Assembly (NCBI GenBank): GCA_964346475.1
Contig: CAYFUM010000014.1
Location: 1-38,261, forward strand
From: DTU036 sp964346475
GTDB lineage: Bacteria > Bacillota > Clostridia > Peptostreptococcales > Acidaminobacteraceae
Reading direction: 5' to 3'
DNA length: 38,261 nt
Shown: piece after piece, positions 7,575 to 15,722 of the stretch
Numbering within the stretch: position 1 is the stretch's first letter
Layout of the letters: each line of letters starts with the position of its first letter
The notes under the pieces: generated by a model
Told to the model about the DNA's origin: nothing
Database searches by the model: none
The model's input: the letters and a program-made list of their open reading frames with translations, nothing else
Made by a program: the position numbers and the translations under genes

Positions 7575-8360
7575 ATGAAAAAAATATTTCTATTTGTAGT
7601 TATTTTAAGTCTACTGGTGGGCTGCTCAGCCAAGGAAGAAAGTGAAAGCATAAAGATTGGAGCCAGTCCTGTACCCCATGGTGATATCCTAAACTTTGTA
7701 AAGGAAGACCTGGAAAAAGAAGGCTATGAGGTGGAGATAGTAGAGTTTACTGACTACGTCCTGCCAAATCTTGCCCTGGAGGAGGGTGACCTAGATGCCA
7801 ACTTCTTCCAGCATGTACCCTATCTTGACAACTTTAATGAAGAAAGAGGAACCAGCCTGGTCTCTGTCGGTGGAGTCCACATTGAGCCTATCGGAATCTA
7901 CTCGAGCAAATATGCTTCCCTGGAGGAGCTGCAGGAAGGGGACCTTGTTGTTATACCCAGTGATGCCACCAATGGGGGCAGGAGCCTTCTTCTTCTAGAA
8001 AAGCAGGGCCTTATAGGTCTTAAAGATGGCGTTGGCCTTAGTGCAACTCCTCTGGATATAGAGGACAACCCCCTGAATCTTGAGTTTAAGGAGCTGGAGG
8101 CAGCCCAGATACCTGGAGTTCTGGTGGACGCAGCCATAGCAACTATCAATACCAACTACGCCCTAGGGGCAGAACTTGATCCCAGGGATGCCCTGGCCCA
8201 GGAAGAAGGTGTGGACAACCCCTATGCCAACATAGTGGCTGTAAAAAAGGGTAGGGAGAGCGAGGCCTTTGTAAAGGCAATTTTAAAGGTTCTCCAGTCG
8301 GATAAGGTGAAAACCTTCCTTGAAGAGAAATATGAGGGCGCTATTTTACCAGCTTTCTAG
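7575..8360 (+). CDS. metQ: Methionine-binding lipoprotein MetQ
   Basis: About 261 residues. The open frame begins at 7542, but the ATG at 7575 starts a proper lipoprotein signal (MKKIFLFVV) with lipobox LVGC. The NlpA/MetQ fold is clear: KIGASPVPHGDIL, GDLDANFFQHVPYLDNF and NPYANIVAVK are family hallmarks. It is the extracellular receptor, lipid-anchored, of the methionine importer. The ribosome site is weak (gtgaga), so it is probably coupled to metI, which ends 7 bases before. Confidence 0.96.
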   Translation: MKKIFLFVVILSLLVGCSAKEESESIKIGASPVPHGDILNFVKEDLEKEGYEVEIVEFTDYVLPNLALEEGDLDANFFQHVPYLDNFNEERGTSLVSVGGVHIEPIGIYSSKYASLEELQEGDLVVIPSDATNGGRSLLLLEKQGLIGLKDGVGLSATPLDIEDNPLNLEFKELEAAQIPGVLVDAAIATINTNYALGAELDPRDALAQEEGVDNPYANIVAVKKGRESEAFVKAILKVLQSDKVKTFLEEKYEGAILPAF

Positions 8361-8437
8361 TTTAATTATGATAAATTTGATAGAAGGACCTATCTCTTGG
8401 GTAAAATGAAAAAAAGTCATTGTAGAAAGGGGTAGGG

Positions 8438-8854
8438 ATGAAGAGGCTAGTTATACCCATTTTGGTAATAATCTTTCTTGTCTCCTGCGCTCAGGAACAT
8501 CCAGGGGATAAGCTGGAGGAGTTTTTAACAGAGCGTTTTGAAAAGGGAGATAGGATTGTCCTGGTGGAAGAAATGGTTGAAGCACCCTGGGACAGTGTTT
8601 GGCTCGTTGATAGGTCTAAGGAGGACATGATCCTACCCGAGGATCTAGAAGGACTTGAAGCTTCCGATGAAGTTAGGTTGGTGGCGGTTAGAGAGGGTGA
8701 GATTGAGGTTTTAGACCTGAGCAAAAATGTAGAGTTTTCCTATATCAGCCAGGTTATTGTCTCAGCTTTCCAGCTCTACAATGATACGGAGTTTTTAATC
8801 GACCGGATTGATGGGAAGTTAAAGCTCTACTACCAGGAAGACTGCAATGTCTGA
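8438..8854 (+). CDS. Small lipoprotein of unknown function
   Basis: The 138-residue product begins MKRLVIPILVIIF and has a lipobox LVSC with cysteine 17, so it should be lipid-anchored on the cell surface. The mature part is mixed alpha/beta and acidic, with no family I recognise. A purine-rich site (aggggtaggg) precedes the ATG. It lies 77 bp after metQ and is followed by a terminator, so it may be the last gene of the methionine operon or have a weak promoter of its own. Function unknown. Confidence 0.75.
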   Translation: MKRLVIPILVIIFLVSCAQEHPGDKLEEFLTERFEKGDRIVLVEEMVEAPWDSVWLVDRSKEDMILPEDLEGLEASDEVRLVAVREGEIEVLDLSKNVEFSYISQVIVSAFQLYNDTEFLIDRIDGKLKLYYQEDCNV

Positions 8855-8914
8855 GAGGAAGACTCGGCTCCAGTTTGGAGTCTGGTAAGAAAATAGTAGC
8901 TTTTCTAAATAAGG

Positions 8915-8951
8915 AAAAAGGACAGGGATAATTATCCAAGCTGTCCTTTTT
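8915..8951 (+). terminator. Intrinsic terminator
   Basis: An 11-bp stem (8915-8925 with 8941-8951) holds an inner palindrome ggataattatcc at 8926-8937 and ends in a T run. It closes the metNIQ-lipoprotein unit. Confidence 0.8.
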
Positions 8952-8964
8952 TAATACTTACTCC

Positions 8965-8998
8965 ATAAAAGACCTATCCTAATAAAAGACCCATCCTA
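8965..8998. repeat. 17-bp tandem duplication
   Basis: Two adjacent 17-bp units, ataaaagacctatccta (8965-8981) and ataaaagacccatccta (8982-8998), differ at one base. This is a recent local duplication in decayed noncoding DNA. Confidence 0.8.
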
Positions 8999-9019
8999 TT
9001 GCTGGATTACCAGGTCTTA

Positions 9020-9229
9020 TGCTGTGGGTTTTAAGAAGGTATTAAAGGTAGAACCTAGAAGCCCTGGATTAATTNNNNNNNNNNNNNNNNNNNNNNNNNN
9101 NNNNNNNNNNNNNNNNNNNNNNNNNNNNNNNNNNNNNNNNNNNNNNNNNNNNNNNNNNNNNNNNNNNNNNNNNNTGCTGTGGGTTTTAAGAAGGTATTAA
9201 AGGTAGAACCTAGAAGCCCTGGATTAATT
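9020..9229. other. Assembly gap of 100 N flanked by the same 55 bp
   Basis: The 55 bases at 9020-9074 and at 9175-9229 are identical and flank exactly 100 N (9075-9174). This is most simply an unjoined contig overlap of k-mer length 55, not biology. The real sequence probably has one copy and no gap, or an unresolved repeat. Confidence 0.85.
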
Positions 9230-9358
9230 TGTGCTGCAATGTATATGGATAATCCTGTAATTAGAAATTTAAAAGGAGCTAACTCTATGTCTGAAGGCAA
9301 TAGAATAGATATCGCTAGATATATATATGGGCTATCAGGGAATCTCAAAGAGACCTAG
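9176..9358 (+). pseudogene. Unidentified coding-like fragment
   Basis: A 60-codon open stretch after the N block ends at TAG 9356-9358. If the 55-bp duplicate is collapsed, the frame continues left to about 8955. The sequence has protein-like composition (for example EPRSPGLICAAMYMDNP and SEGNRIDIARYIYGL) but no start or ribosome site, and I do not recognise it. It is probably the relic of a broken gene. The minus-strand frame over the same bases is a shadow. Confidence 0.35.
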
Positions 9359-9382
9359 AGCTTAAAAATCTAGATTTAATAG

Positions 9383-9490
9383 GCTACAGAATCTGGAGAT
9401 ACTAGTTATACCGAAGCCTTCAAGCTTTTAGATAAGTCCCTAGGTACCTATAACTACTTTAAAGAGGGGCTTATGGGTTATGGAGGATAA
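9383..9490 (+). pseudogene. Possible remnant of the toxin's upstream partner
   Basis: A 35-codon open stretch ends with TAA at 9488-9490, overlapping the ATG of the following DUF4411 remnant. It contains YTEAFKLLDKSLGTYNYF, which resembles the C-terminal tail of HTH/ImmA-type proteins that precede DUF4411 genes. It is preceded by in-frame stops. Identification is tentative. Confidence 0.3.
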
Positions 9491-9974
9491 ATATCATATC
9501 AATGCCAATGTTTTTATTACTGCCCATAGACAGACCTATCCCTTTGATACTACTCCCGGCTTCTGGATTCAACTTGTAGAAAAAGCAGCTGATAGGATAA
9601 TTATAATTGAGGGAGTTGAAAAGGAGTTCTTATCTTACAGGTAAAAATTTATTAACAGATTGGTATAAAAGTAATTCTTCAAACCTCACCCTACTTAGGA
9701 TACAAAAAAAGAAGTAATAGAAGCCTATAGGATAATAATTGATTTTGTTAATGATAGTGAGGATTATAAAAGGTCAGCTAGGGAGGAATTTGCATCGGTG
9801 GTGGACTCTTGGCTGTTAGTCTAGGCTTTAGCCTATGGAGCAAAACCTGTGAGTTTAGAAAAATATCAGGAGGGTGTGAAAAATAGAGTTAAAATAGCCA
9901 ATATTTGCAGAGAATTAGGGATTATCCATATCAGCCTCTTGGAATTTATGAGGAAAATTAAGATAAGGCTATGA
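9480..9974 (+). pseudogene. Decayed DUF4411 (PIN-like toxin) gene
   Basis: Three frames together match a DUF4411 protein, a PIN-like family usually paired with an HTH/ImmA partner as a putative toxin-antitoxin system. The first part, 9480-9644, reads INANVFITA and YPFDTTPGFW. After a frameshift near 9640 comes GKNLLTDWYKSN. After another break comes FVNDSEDYKRSAREEFASVV-DSWLL and KNRVKIANICRELGI, ending at TGA 9972-9974. An in-frame TAG lies at 9822-9824. The first acidic residue of the PIN-like active site (normally a D in a D-x-N-hydrophobic motif) reads N. Several independent lesions mean the gene is dead. Confidence 0.75.
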
Positions 9975-10026
9975 AGAGTCTTTAAACATCAAGGCTCCTT
10001 TCTACTAGAGAAATTAGATAGAGGGC

Positions 10027-10069
10027 AAAAAACAATCCTGGGAATTGTATACTCCTAGGATTGTTTTTT
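10027..10069. terminator. Bidirectional intrinsic terminator
   Basis: A 13-bp perfect stem (10027-10039 with 10057-10069) has six A on one side and six T on the other, so it works in both directions. It serves the L,D-transpeptidase gene, which ends at 10072, and the decayed plus-strand region. Confidence 0.88.
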
Positions 10070-10071
10070 AA

Positions 10072-11298
10072 TTAATAAACCCAGACTGGCATGCCCACCC
10101 AGCTTAGGCTATAGAGGGTGGCCATGTCGCCTACTGAGAGGTTTACGCAGCCATGGCTGCCATCCCAGAGGTATACGTCGGTGCCAAAGGCCCAGTGCCA
10201 GGTGGCATCGTGGAAACCTTCAATCATGCCTTCATTATTAAACTGCATCCAGTAGTTTACTGGTACGTCATAGCTATAACCCTCCCTATTGGTATTGGCA
10301 AGCCTGGTGTTGGTTGCCTTGGAGAGGATGGACCAGTTGCCCCTGTGGGTGGCATAGCCCCGGTTGGGGTTTCCCGACACTATGGGAGCTTGGAAGATTT
10401 CCTGGCCACCGCTAAAGACCCAGAGCCACTGCTCATCCAGGGATACGGCAATACCAGTATTCATGTAATTACTAGGGCTTCTTCTAACCCTGCTGTAGCT
10501 AACTTCAAAGCTGGGGGTTTTTTCTTCCAGGGCCTGGATAAAGTCGGGTAGACTTTCTTCTATATCTACCTTCCAAATGGTCTGGCCTCTGTCAGCCTCA
10601 CTAAAGTAGTCTCTAAAGGCCTGTTCTGCCTTATTTTTATCCAGGGAAAAGTCCTCTTTATATAGGCTGTAGAGCTCCGGGCCCTCAAGGGTCCAGGAGT
10701 AGTCGCTATTTCTAAAACTCAGCTTTTCCCAGAATTTATATTCAGCTCTTAGCTCCCTAGTTAGGACCTCGGGATAGTGAATATAGGAATCTAGGTCTAT
10801 CTGGAACTCATAGTTTTCCAGGGCCTGGCTTACTAGACTGCTAAGCTCCTCCTGGCTGGGAAAGTCGTAGCCCACCAGCTGGGGAGTCAGTAGGGGTCCC
10901 TCTTTAGTTAGGACCAGGGAGGCGTCCCTGGGGGATCTATTTTCAGGTAGCTGTGAGAGGACTTCACCAAGTTCTTTTTCCAGTCTAGACCTATCATAGA
11001 CCAGTTTTTTCTCACTGGTAAAGTGGATGGGCTTGAGGTTAAACTTTTCCTTCTCAGGGGTTGAGATATGAAGGGAAAAGCCTCCCTCTAAAAGGACAAA
11101 GTCCTCTCTTAGCTCTGAGGAAGTGAGTGTCAGGCTGGTATCCATAGGAGAGATGTTTTCATAGCGTCTTTCCTGCCAGGAAACATCCTCACCATCCAGG
11201 CTGGAGCCGGGAAAATAATAGATAGAAAAATAATAATTAAGACTAAATAAAAGAATAATAAAAAATAGGATAAGGCCCACAAGTCTATATTTTTTCAT
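10072..11298 (-). CDS. L,D-transpeptidase (YkuD domain)
   Basis: About 408 residues. The frame is open to 11346, but the ATG at 11298 has AGGTGG upstream and begins a typical membrane anchor (MKKYRLVGLILFF, about residues 5-25), so I chose it. A long extracellular region (about 40-270) resembles the PG_binding_4-type domains found before YkuD in Firmicutes. The C-terminal YkuD domain has the catalytic motif SHGCVN with Cys384 and His382. It should make 3-3 cross-links or attach ligands in peptidoglycan outside the membrane. It is divergent from the ABC exporter operon, separated by 68 bp of AT-rich DNA. The window gives no clue whether it is vegetative or sporulation-linked. Confidence 0.9.
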   Translation of the reverse strand: MKKYRLVGLILFFIILLFSLNYYFSIYYFPGSSLDGEDVSWQERRYENISPMDTSLTLTSSELREDFVLLEGGFSLHISTPEKEKFNLKPIHFTSEKKLVYDRSRLEKELGEVLSQLPENRSPRDASLVLTKEGPLLTPQLVGYDFPSQEELSSLVSQALENYEFQIDLDSYIHYPEVLTRELRAEYKFWEKLSFRNSDYSWTLEGPELYSLYKEDFSLDKNKAEQAFRDYFSEADRGQTIWKVDIEESLPDFIQALEEKTPSFEVSYSRVRRSPSNYMNTGIAVSLDEQWLWVFSGGQEIFQAPIVSGNPNRGYATHRGNWSILSKATNTRLANTNREGYSYDVPVNYWMQFNNEGMIEGFHDATWHWAFGTDVYLWDGSHGCVNLSVGDMATLYSLSWVGMPVWVY

Positions 11299-11366
11299 GG
11301 CAGCCACCTTTCTTATAATATTAGTATGGTACAATAATATTGACACAATAACAAGCAGGAGGGACT

Positions 11367-12083
11367 ATGATAGAACTTAGGAATTTAAGCAAATCCTATG
11401 GCCAGAAAAAGGCCGTAGATGGAGTGGATCTAGATGTCCTGCCCGGGGAAATCTTTGGCTTTCTTGGGCCCAATGGAGCAGGAAAAACCACCACCATAAA
11501 AATGATAGTTGGCCTTTTGGCCCCCGATAGTGGGTCTATTAGGGTAAAGGGAATAGATGTAAAAAAAGAGCCCCTGGAGGCAAAAAGACGCATGAGCTAT
11601 ATCCCCGATACTCCCGAGCTCTACCCCAACCTTACAGGCAGGAGCTATTTGAATTTTCTTGCCGATGTCTATGGGGTGGATCTTGAAAAAAGAGACGGGC
11701 TTATTGAGGAGTACGCTGAGACCTTTGAGATGAGGGGGGCTATAGACCAGTTTATCTCCAGCTACTCCCATGGTATGAAGCAAAAAATGGCTATTATGGG
11801 AGCCCTTATCCATGAGCCTGATCTACTGATCATGGATGAGCCCATGGTGGGTCTGGATCCTAAAAGTTCCTTTAGACTTAAGGAAATAATGAGGGATATG
11901 TGTAATGAGGGTAGGAGTGTCTTTTTTTCCACCCATGTCATGGAGGTTGCCGAGCAGCTCTGTGACAGACTGGCCATAATTGATAGGGGCAGGATAAGGG
12001 CCCTGGGTACTATGGATGAGATTAGGGCCCTGGCTGAGGATGGGGGCAGTCTTGAGAAAATCTTCCTGGAGCTGACCCAATGA
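11367..12083 (+). CDS. ABC exporter ATP-binding protein
   Basis: The 238-residue ATPase has Walker A FLGPNGAGKTTT (about 33-44), a signature region SSYSHGMKQKM (a variant of LSGGQ), Walker B LLIMDEP and H-loop STHVME. The pattern is that of ABC-2 type exporters of the EcsA/CcmA group. Its membrane partner is the next gene, with which it shares the ATGA stop/start overlap at 12080-12083. The substrate is unknown. A strong aggaggg site precedes the ATG. Confidence 0.93.
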   Translation: MIELRNLSKSYGQKKAVDGVDLDVLPGEIFGFLGPNGAGKTTTIKMIVGLLAPDSGSIRVKGIDVKKEPLEAKRRMSYIPDTPELYPNLTGRSYLNFLADVYGVDLEKRDGLIEEYAETFEMRGAIDQFISSYSHGMKQKMAIMGALIHEPDLLIMDEPMVGLDPKSSFRLKEIMRDMCNEGRSVFFSTHVMEVAEQLCDRLAIIDRGRIRALGTMDEIRALAEDGGSLEKIFLELTQ

Positions 12084-13774
12084 AAAGCCTACTGAGTCTA
12101 ATCAAAAAGGATATTTTACTGGCCTTCCCCTACCTAATCCATCCCGGCCTAGCCCTGGGGGACAAAAAACTAAGAAAGAAGCTCTTAACCCAGCTTCTTG
12201 GTATAGCTATAATAATAATCTACGGAGCCATCTTTCTAAAACCAGTTTTTAGCCTCTATGATAGTTTCCAGATGCTGGATATGCCCCTGGCCTACCTGGC
12301 CCTGGGCTTTACAAGCTTTAGCTTTGTGGTTCTAGTCTTTTCCTTCCCCTATATAGTTAGTAAGATCTACCTTAGCGAGGATGTGAAAAACCTCCTGGCT
12401 CTACCCCTGAGGCCCAGGGAGATTCTCCTGAGTAAACTTCTAGCCCTAGCCATAAGTAGCCTCTTCTACAGTCTTATTACGGCTCTGCCCTTTCTACTTA
12501 AGTATGGTTGGGCCCAGTCCCGGGGAGTTTTCTACTACATCTACGGGATACTTGGAATCCCCCTGGTGGCTCTTGGAATAATTTCAGTCCTCTCCATTCT
12601 GGCCATAGCAGTCATGGGGGTATTCACTGGGCTGCCCCGGATAAAAACAATAATTCAGACCCTGGGCATGCTGCTGGTTCTAAGTCTCTCCCTGGGGATA
12701 AACTACCTGGTCCAGTCCCAGATGGTGGGAGATCCTGGCCAGGCTCTGGATAGACTAGCAAGTTCCAGCAGCCAGCTTTTAGAGACCCTGCTGCCAGCCC
12801 TCCCCAATGTAAGGTGGCTTCTCAGCGCTATGGAAGAGGGGGCCTCCTTAAGGGGTCTAGGGTATTTTCTGCTGCTTTTTGTGGCAACTGCTATTTTGGT
12901 ATATTTTGTTGCCAGTGTTTTTTCTCCTCTTATGGTCAAGGGGGTTCTGGGAACCAGCCTGGCTAGGGAGAAGACAAATAGGAAAAAAGGAAAAAACAGA
13001 GCCCTGCCAGTGGCCTTTCATATCTTCTCCAAGGAGTTCAGCGAGATAATAAGAACTCCCCTCTACTTTTTTAATACCCTGGGAGGTGGCTTTATTATGC
13101 CCCTGGCTATTTTAATACCACTTTTTGCCCAGGGTCTGGTGACAAAGGACACCCTGCTGGGTCTTAGGCATCTGCTACCCATGCTTCCTCTTTTTAGACT
13201 GGAGCTTAACTTTTTAGCAGTCCTTGTGGGTATGGCTCTGGGGATTTTCCTTGGCTCAGTGGCTGGCCCCCTGTCCTCCTCCTTCTCCAGGGAGGGTAAA
13301 CATATCTGGCTTATAAAGAGCCTTCCTATTAGGGTAAGAGACCAGGTGCTTGGTAGGCTCCTTGTAGCTCTAGCTATACAGAGCCTGGTAATCCTACCCA
13401 TGCTCCTTGTTTTTATATTTTTTATGGCCCCAGCCTGGGAGCTGGTCCTTCTGATCTTTTTAGGCAATATCTTCTCAGGGACCTTTGTTGGCCTTCTAGG
13501 CCTTAGCATTGATGCTACAAGGCCTAAGCTTGTCTGGGATAACCCCCAGGAAGCCATGAAGCAAAATCTCAATCTTGCAATTACCATGTTTACTTCCTGG
13601 GCCCTTCTAGGAGGCCTGGGCTATCTAATTTTTAAGTTATTTGCCAGGGACTTTTTGTATAGGATTCCAGAAATTACCCTCATGGTCTTTTTCCTCCAAC
13701 TTCTTTTAGATGGAGGACTAGTCCTATATTTAAAAAGCACTTTAGAAAAATCAATCTTTAGGATGGAGGTATAA
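12080..13774 (+). CDS. ABC exporter permease
   Basis: The 564-residue hydrophobic protein has about 12 membrane segments in two halves separated by a basic cytosolic stretch (about 297-312, rich in K and R). It resembles large ABC-2-like 'putative ABC exporter' permeases found beside EcsA-type ATPases in Firmicutes. The substrate (peptide, lipid or drug) cannot be told. Translation is coupled to the ATPase gene by a 4-bp overlap, and rtcB follows with essentially no gap. Confidence 0.85.
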   Translation: MKSLLSLIKKDILLAFPYLIHPGLALGDKKLRKKLLTQLLGIAIIIIYGAIFLKPVFSLYDSFQMLDMPLAYLALGFTSFSFVVLVFSFPYIVSKIYLSEDVKNLLALPLRPREILLSKLLALAISSLFYSLITALPFLLKYGWAQSRGVFYYIYGILGIPLVALGIISVLSILAIAVMGVFTGLPRIKTIIQTLGMLLVLSLSLGINYLVQSQMVGDPGQALDRLASSSSQLLETLLPALPNVRWLLSAMEEGASLRGLGYFLLLFVATAILVYFVASVFSPLMVKGVLGTSLAREKTNRKKGKNRALPVAFHIFSKEFSEIIRTPLYFFNTLGGGFIMPLAILIPLFAQGLVTKDTLLGLRHLLPMLPLFRLELNFLAVLVGMALGIFLGSVAGPLSSSFSREGKHIWLIKSLPIRVRDQVLGRLLVALAIQSLVILPMLLVFIFFMAPAWELVLLIFLGNIFSGTFVGLLGLSIDATRPKLVWDNPQEAMKQNLNLAITMFTSWALLGGLGYLIFKLFARDFLYRIPEITLMVFFLQLLLDGGLVLYLKSTLEKSIFRMEV

Positions 13775-13775
13775 A

Positions 13776-14873
13776 TTGATCCTAATTAAGGGGACCTTTA
13801 ATGAGGCCAAGGTCTTCACAGATGACCTGGAGGAAACTGCCAGGCTTCAGATTAGGGAGCTCCTGGAGCAGGACTTTGTCAGGGGCTCAAAAATAAGGAT
13901 CATGCCCGATGTCCACGCCGGGGCTGGCTGCACCATAGGGACCACTATGACCATTGAGGACAAGCTGGTGCCAAATCTTGTTGGAGTGGATATCGGCTGT
14001 GGTGTGGAGGTGGTAGAACTTGGCAGGGTGGAGCTGGATTTTCAAAGGCTTGATAGGCTTATAAAGAGCTCCATACCCTCGGGCTTTAAGACAAGAAGGG
14101 ACCCCCACCCCTACCTGGCTGAGGCGGACCTATCCAAGCTCCTTTGTAAAGGGGAGAAGATGAGGCTGGACAGGGCAGAAAGGAGCCTGGGAACCCTAGG
14201 GGGAGGCAACCACTTTATTGAGATAGGCCAGGATGAGGAGGAAAACTACTACCTGCTTATCCATTCGGGCTCCAGGCATCTAGGCTACCAGGTGGCAGGC
14301 TACTACCAGAAGCTGGCAGCTAAAAAAAATAAAAAAGTCCCCAGGGACCTGGCCTATCTTGAGGGCCAGGATAGCAGGGACTACCTCAGTGATATGCAGC
14401 TCATGCAGGACTATGCCCACTGGAATAGGAGGGCTATGGCGGAGGTCATTCTTAGAGGGATGGGCTTTGAGGCCCTTAGCCGTTTTGATACAGTCCACAA
14501 CTACATAGATATGGAATCAAAAATCCTTAGAAAGGGTGCTGTCAGCGCTAAAAAGGGAGAAGTTTTTCTCCTGCCCATGAATATGAGGGATGGCTCCTTT
14601 ATCTGTAGGGGTAAGGGAAATAGCGACTGGAACTACTCGGCTCCCCATGGGGCTGGTAGGATCCTTTCTAGGACCCAGGCCAGAAAGGACCTGGAGGTCA
14701 GGGACTTTCATGAGGATATGAAGGGGATTTTCTCCACTTCAGTAGGGCCTAGGACCCTGGATGAATCCCCCCGGGCCTACAAGGAGGCTGAGGATATCTT
14801 AAGACATGTTGAGGACACCCTTGAGATCCTCCGCCACCTTAGGGTGGTCTACAACTATAAATCATCAAACTAA
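13776..14873 (+). CDS. rtcB: RtcB family RNA ligase
   Basis: The 365-residue product keeps all active-site residues of RtcB: D72 and C75 in VDIGCG, H146 in GGGNHF, H163 in LIHSGS, H241 in HNY, and the guanylylated H291 in APHGAGR. RtcB joins 2',3'-cyclic phosphate or 3'-phosphate RNA ends to 5'-OH ends with GTP and Mn2+. At 365 residues it is a short form, compared with about 408 for E. coli RtcB. The start is TTG with a good GGAGGT five bases upstream, immediately after the permease stop codon. No archease or PrfH is visible nearby. Its place behind an exporter gives no clear target, but RNA repair is the family role. Confidence 0.93.
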   Translation: MILIKGTFNEAKVFTDDLEETARLQIRELLEQDFVRGSKIRIMPDVHAGAGCTIGTTMTIEDKLVPNLVGVDIGCGVEVVELGRVELDFQRLDRLIKSSIPSGFKTRRDPHPYLAEADLSKLLCKGEKMRLDRAERSLGTLGGGNHFIEIGQDEEENYYLLIHSGSRHLGYQVAGYYQKLAAKKNKKVPRDLAYLEGQDSRDYLSDMQLMQDYAHWNRRAMAEVILRGMGFEALSRFDTVHNYIDMESKILRKGAVSAKKGEVFLLPMNMRDGSFICRGKGNSDWNYSAPHGAGRILSRTQARKDLEVRDFHEDMKGIFSTSVGPRTLDESPRAYKEAEDILRHVEDTLEILRHLRVVYNYKSSN

Positions 14874-14883
14874 AGGAGAGAGA

Positions 14884-15558
14884 ATGTTTTCTTATTCAGT
14901 AGGGGAGAGAAGGGTCCTGGTAGACTCCATCCCCTGTCTAAGGATTGAGCCAATAAAGGAAGGGGACTTTCCCTGGATTATCCACTACCATGGCTGGGGC
15001 AGTAAAAAGGAGAACCACAGGTTTATGGCATCAAGTCTTGCTGCTGCAGGCTTTAGAGTCCTGGTACCTGATTGCCTCTATCATGGGGAAAGAAAAGAGG
15101 ATAAAGAGATTGAGTCGCTTCCCAGGGTCCTTCTTTCAAACCTTGAGGAGTTTGATAGTCTTTTTTCCTATCTAGGCACAGAGGAGGTCTTTCTCAGTGG
15201 CCACTCCATGGGCTCCATGAGTGCAGGCCTCATCTTTCACCACAGGGATGTGGTCAGGGCCGCAGCTATTATAAATGGCTATCTAAGCTACAAGGACCTT
15301 GAATATGAAGTTCCAGAGAGCTTGAGAAAGCTTGATCCTCTTGACTATTTAGAGGGGCTTGGAGATAGACATCTACTGATCCTCCATGGTGATGCCGATA
15401 GCTCTGTGGATATTGAGGTCCAAAGAAACTACTACAGCCAGGCCCAGGCCTACTTTAAAGAGGGCCACCTTATCATGGAGGAGACTCCTAGGCTTGACCA
15501 CTATATAACCCTGGCCATGCTGCAAAGAAGCCTGGAGTTTTTCCTCTCCCTTACCTAG
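14884..15558 (+). CDS. Alpha/beta hydrolase
   Basis: About 224 residues. The open frame starts at 14806 inside rtcB, but the ATG at 14884 with aaggagagag is the credible start. The fold markers are the oxyanion stretch HYHGWGS (34-40), nucleophile elbow GHSMGS with Ser108, an acid near D170-D176 (HGDADSSVD), and His206 in LDHY. The lack of a signal peptide places it in the cytosol. It resembles YitV-type esterase/S33-like hydrolases; the substrate is unknown. It is the last gene of the exporter-rtcB cluster, 10 bp after rtcB. Confidence 0.88.
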   Translation: MFSYSVGERRVLVDSIPCLRIEPIKEGDFPWIIHYHGWGSKKENHRFMASSLAAAGFRVLVPDCLYHGERKEDKEIESLPRVLLSNLEEFDSLFSYLGTEEVFLSGHSMGSMSAGLIFHHRDVVRAAAIINGYLSYKDLEYEVPESLRKLDPLDYLEGLGDRHLLILHGDADSSVDIEVQRNYYSQAQAYFKEGHLIMEETPRLDHYITLAMLQRSLEFFLSLT

Positions 15559-15585
15559 CCTTTCCTTAGGGGAGGCTATTTTTTT
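15556..15585 (+). terminator. Intrinsic terminator
   Basis: A 9-bp stem (15556-15564 with 15570-15578, two G-U pairs) includes the TAG stop of the hydrolase and is followed by seven T. Confidence 0.8.
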
Positions 15586-15589
15586 GTAA

Positions 15590-15632
15590 CTCTTTCTAGG
15601 GGAAAAGGGGATAAATTTACATATAGAAAGAG
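15590..15632. repeat. 9-bp inverted repeat upstream of the molybdopterin operon
   Basis: ctctttcta (15590-15598) and tagaaagag (15624-15632) are perfect inverted arms separated by 25 bp. They lie 40-80 bp upstream of the likely -10. It could be an operator pair or chance. Confidence 0.35.
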
Positions 15633-15671
15633 GCCAGTCTAATAAAGGTAGGATTTTTTTCTAGAACTGGG

Positions 15672-15677
15672 TATAAT
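15672..15677 (+). promoter_or_regulatory. Candidate -10 of the molybdopterin/tungstate operon
   Basis: A consensus TATAAT lies 46 bp before the MOSC gene ATG. No acceptable -35 is visible at 16-18 bp, which may point to activator dependence. No cofactor-riboswitch hallmarks were found in this leader. Confidence 0.4.
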
Positions 15678-15722
15678 AATACTTATTGAATTACTTTACT
15701 TACCCAAAGAAAAGGAGTTTTT

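Noticed and set aside
9055..9348. Minus-strand open frame spanning the N block
   Set aside because: It exists only because N bases read as open; the plus strand over the same bases is more protein-like.
9480..9974. Functional toxin-antitoxin system
   Set aside because: Stop codon, frameshifts and loss of the active-site Asp show that it is a pseudogene.
10153..10551. 132-codon plus-strand frame
   Set aside because: Antisense of the YkuD domain of the L,D-transpeptidase, without start signals.
15587..15722. Second cofactor riboswitch before the MOSC gene
   Set aside because: None of the conserved blocks seen at 26041-26143 are present, and the leader is too short.
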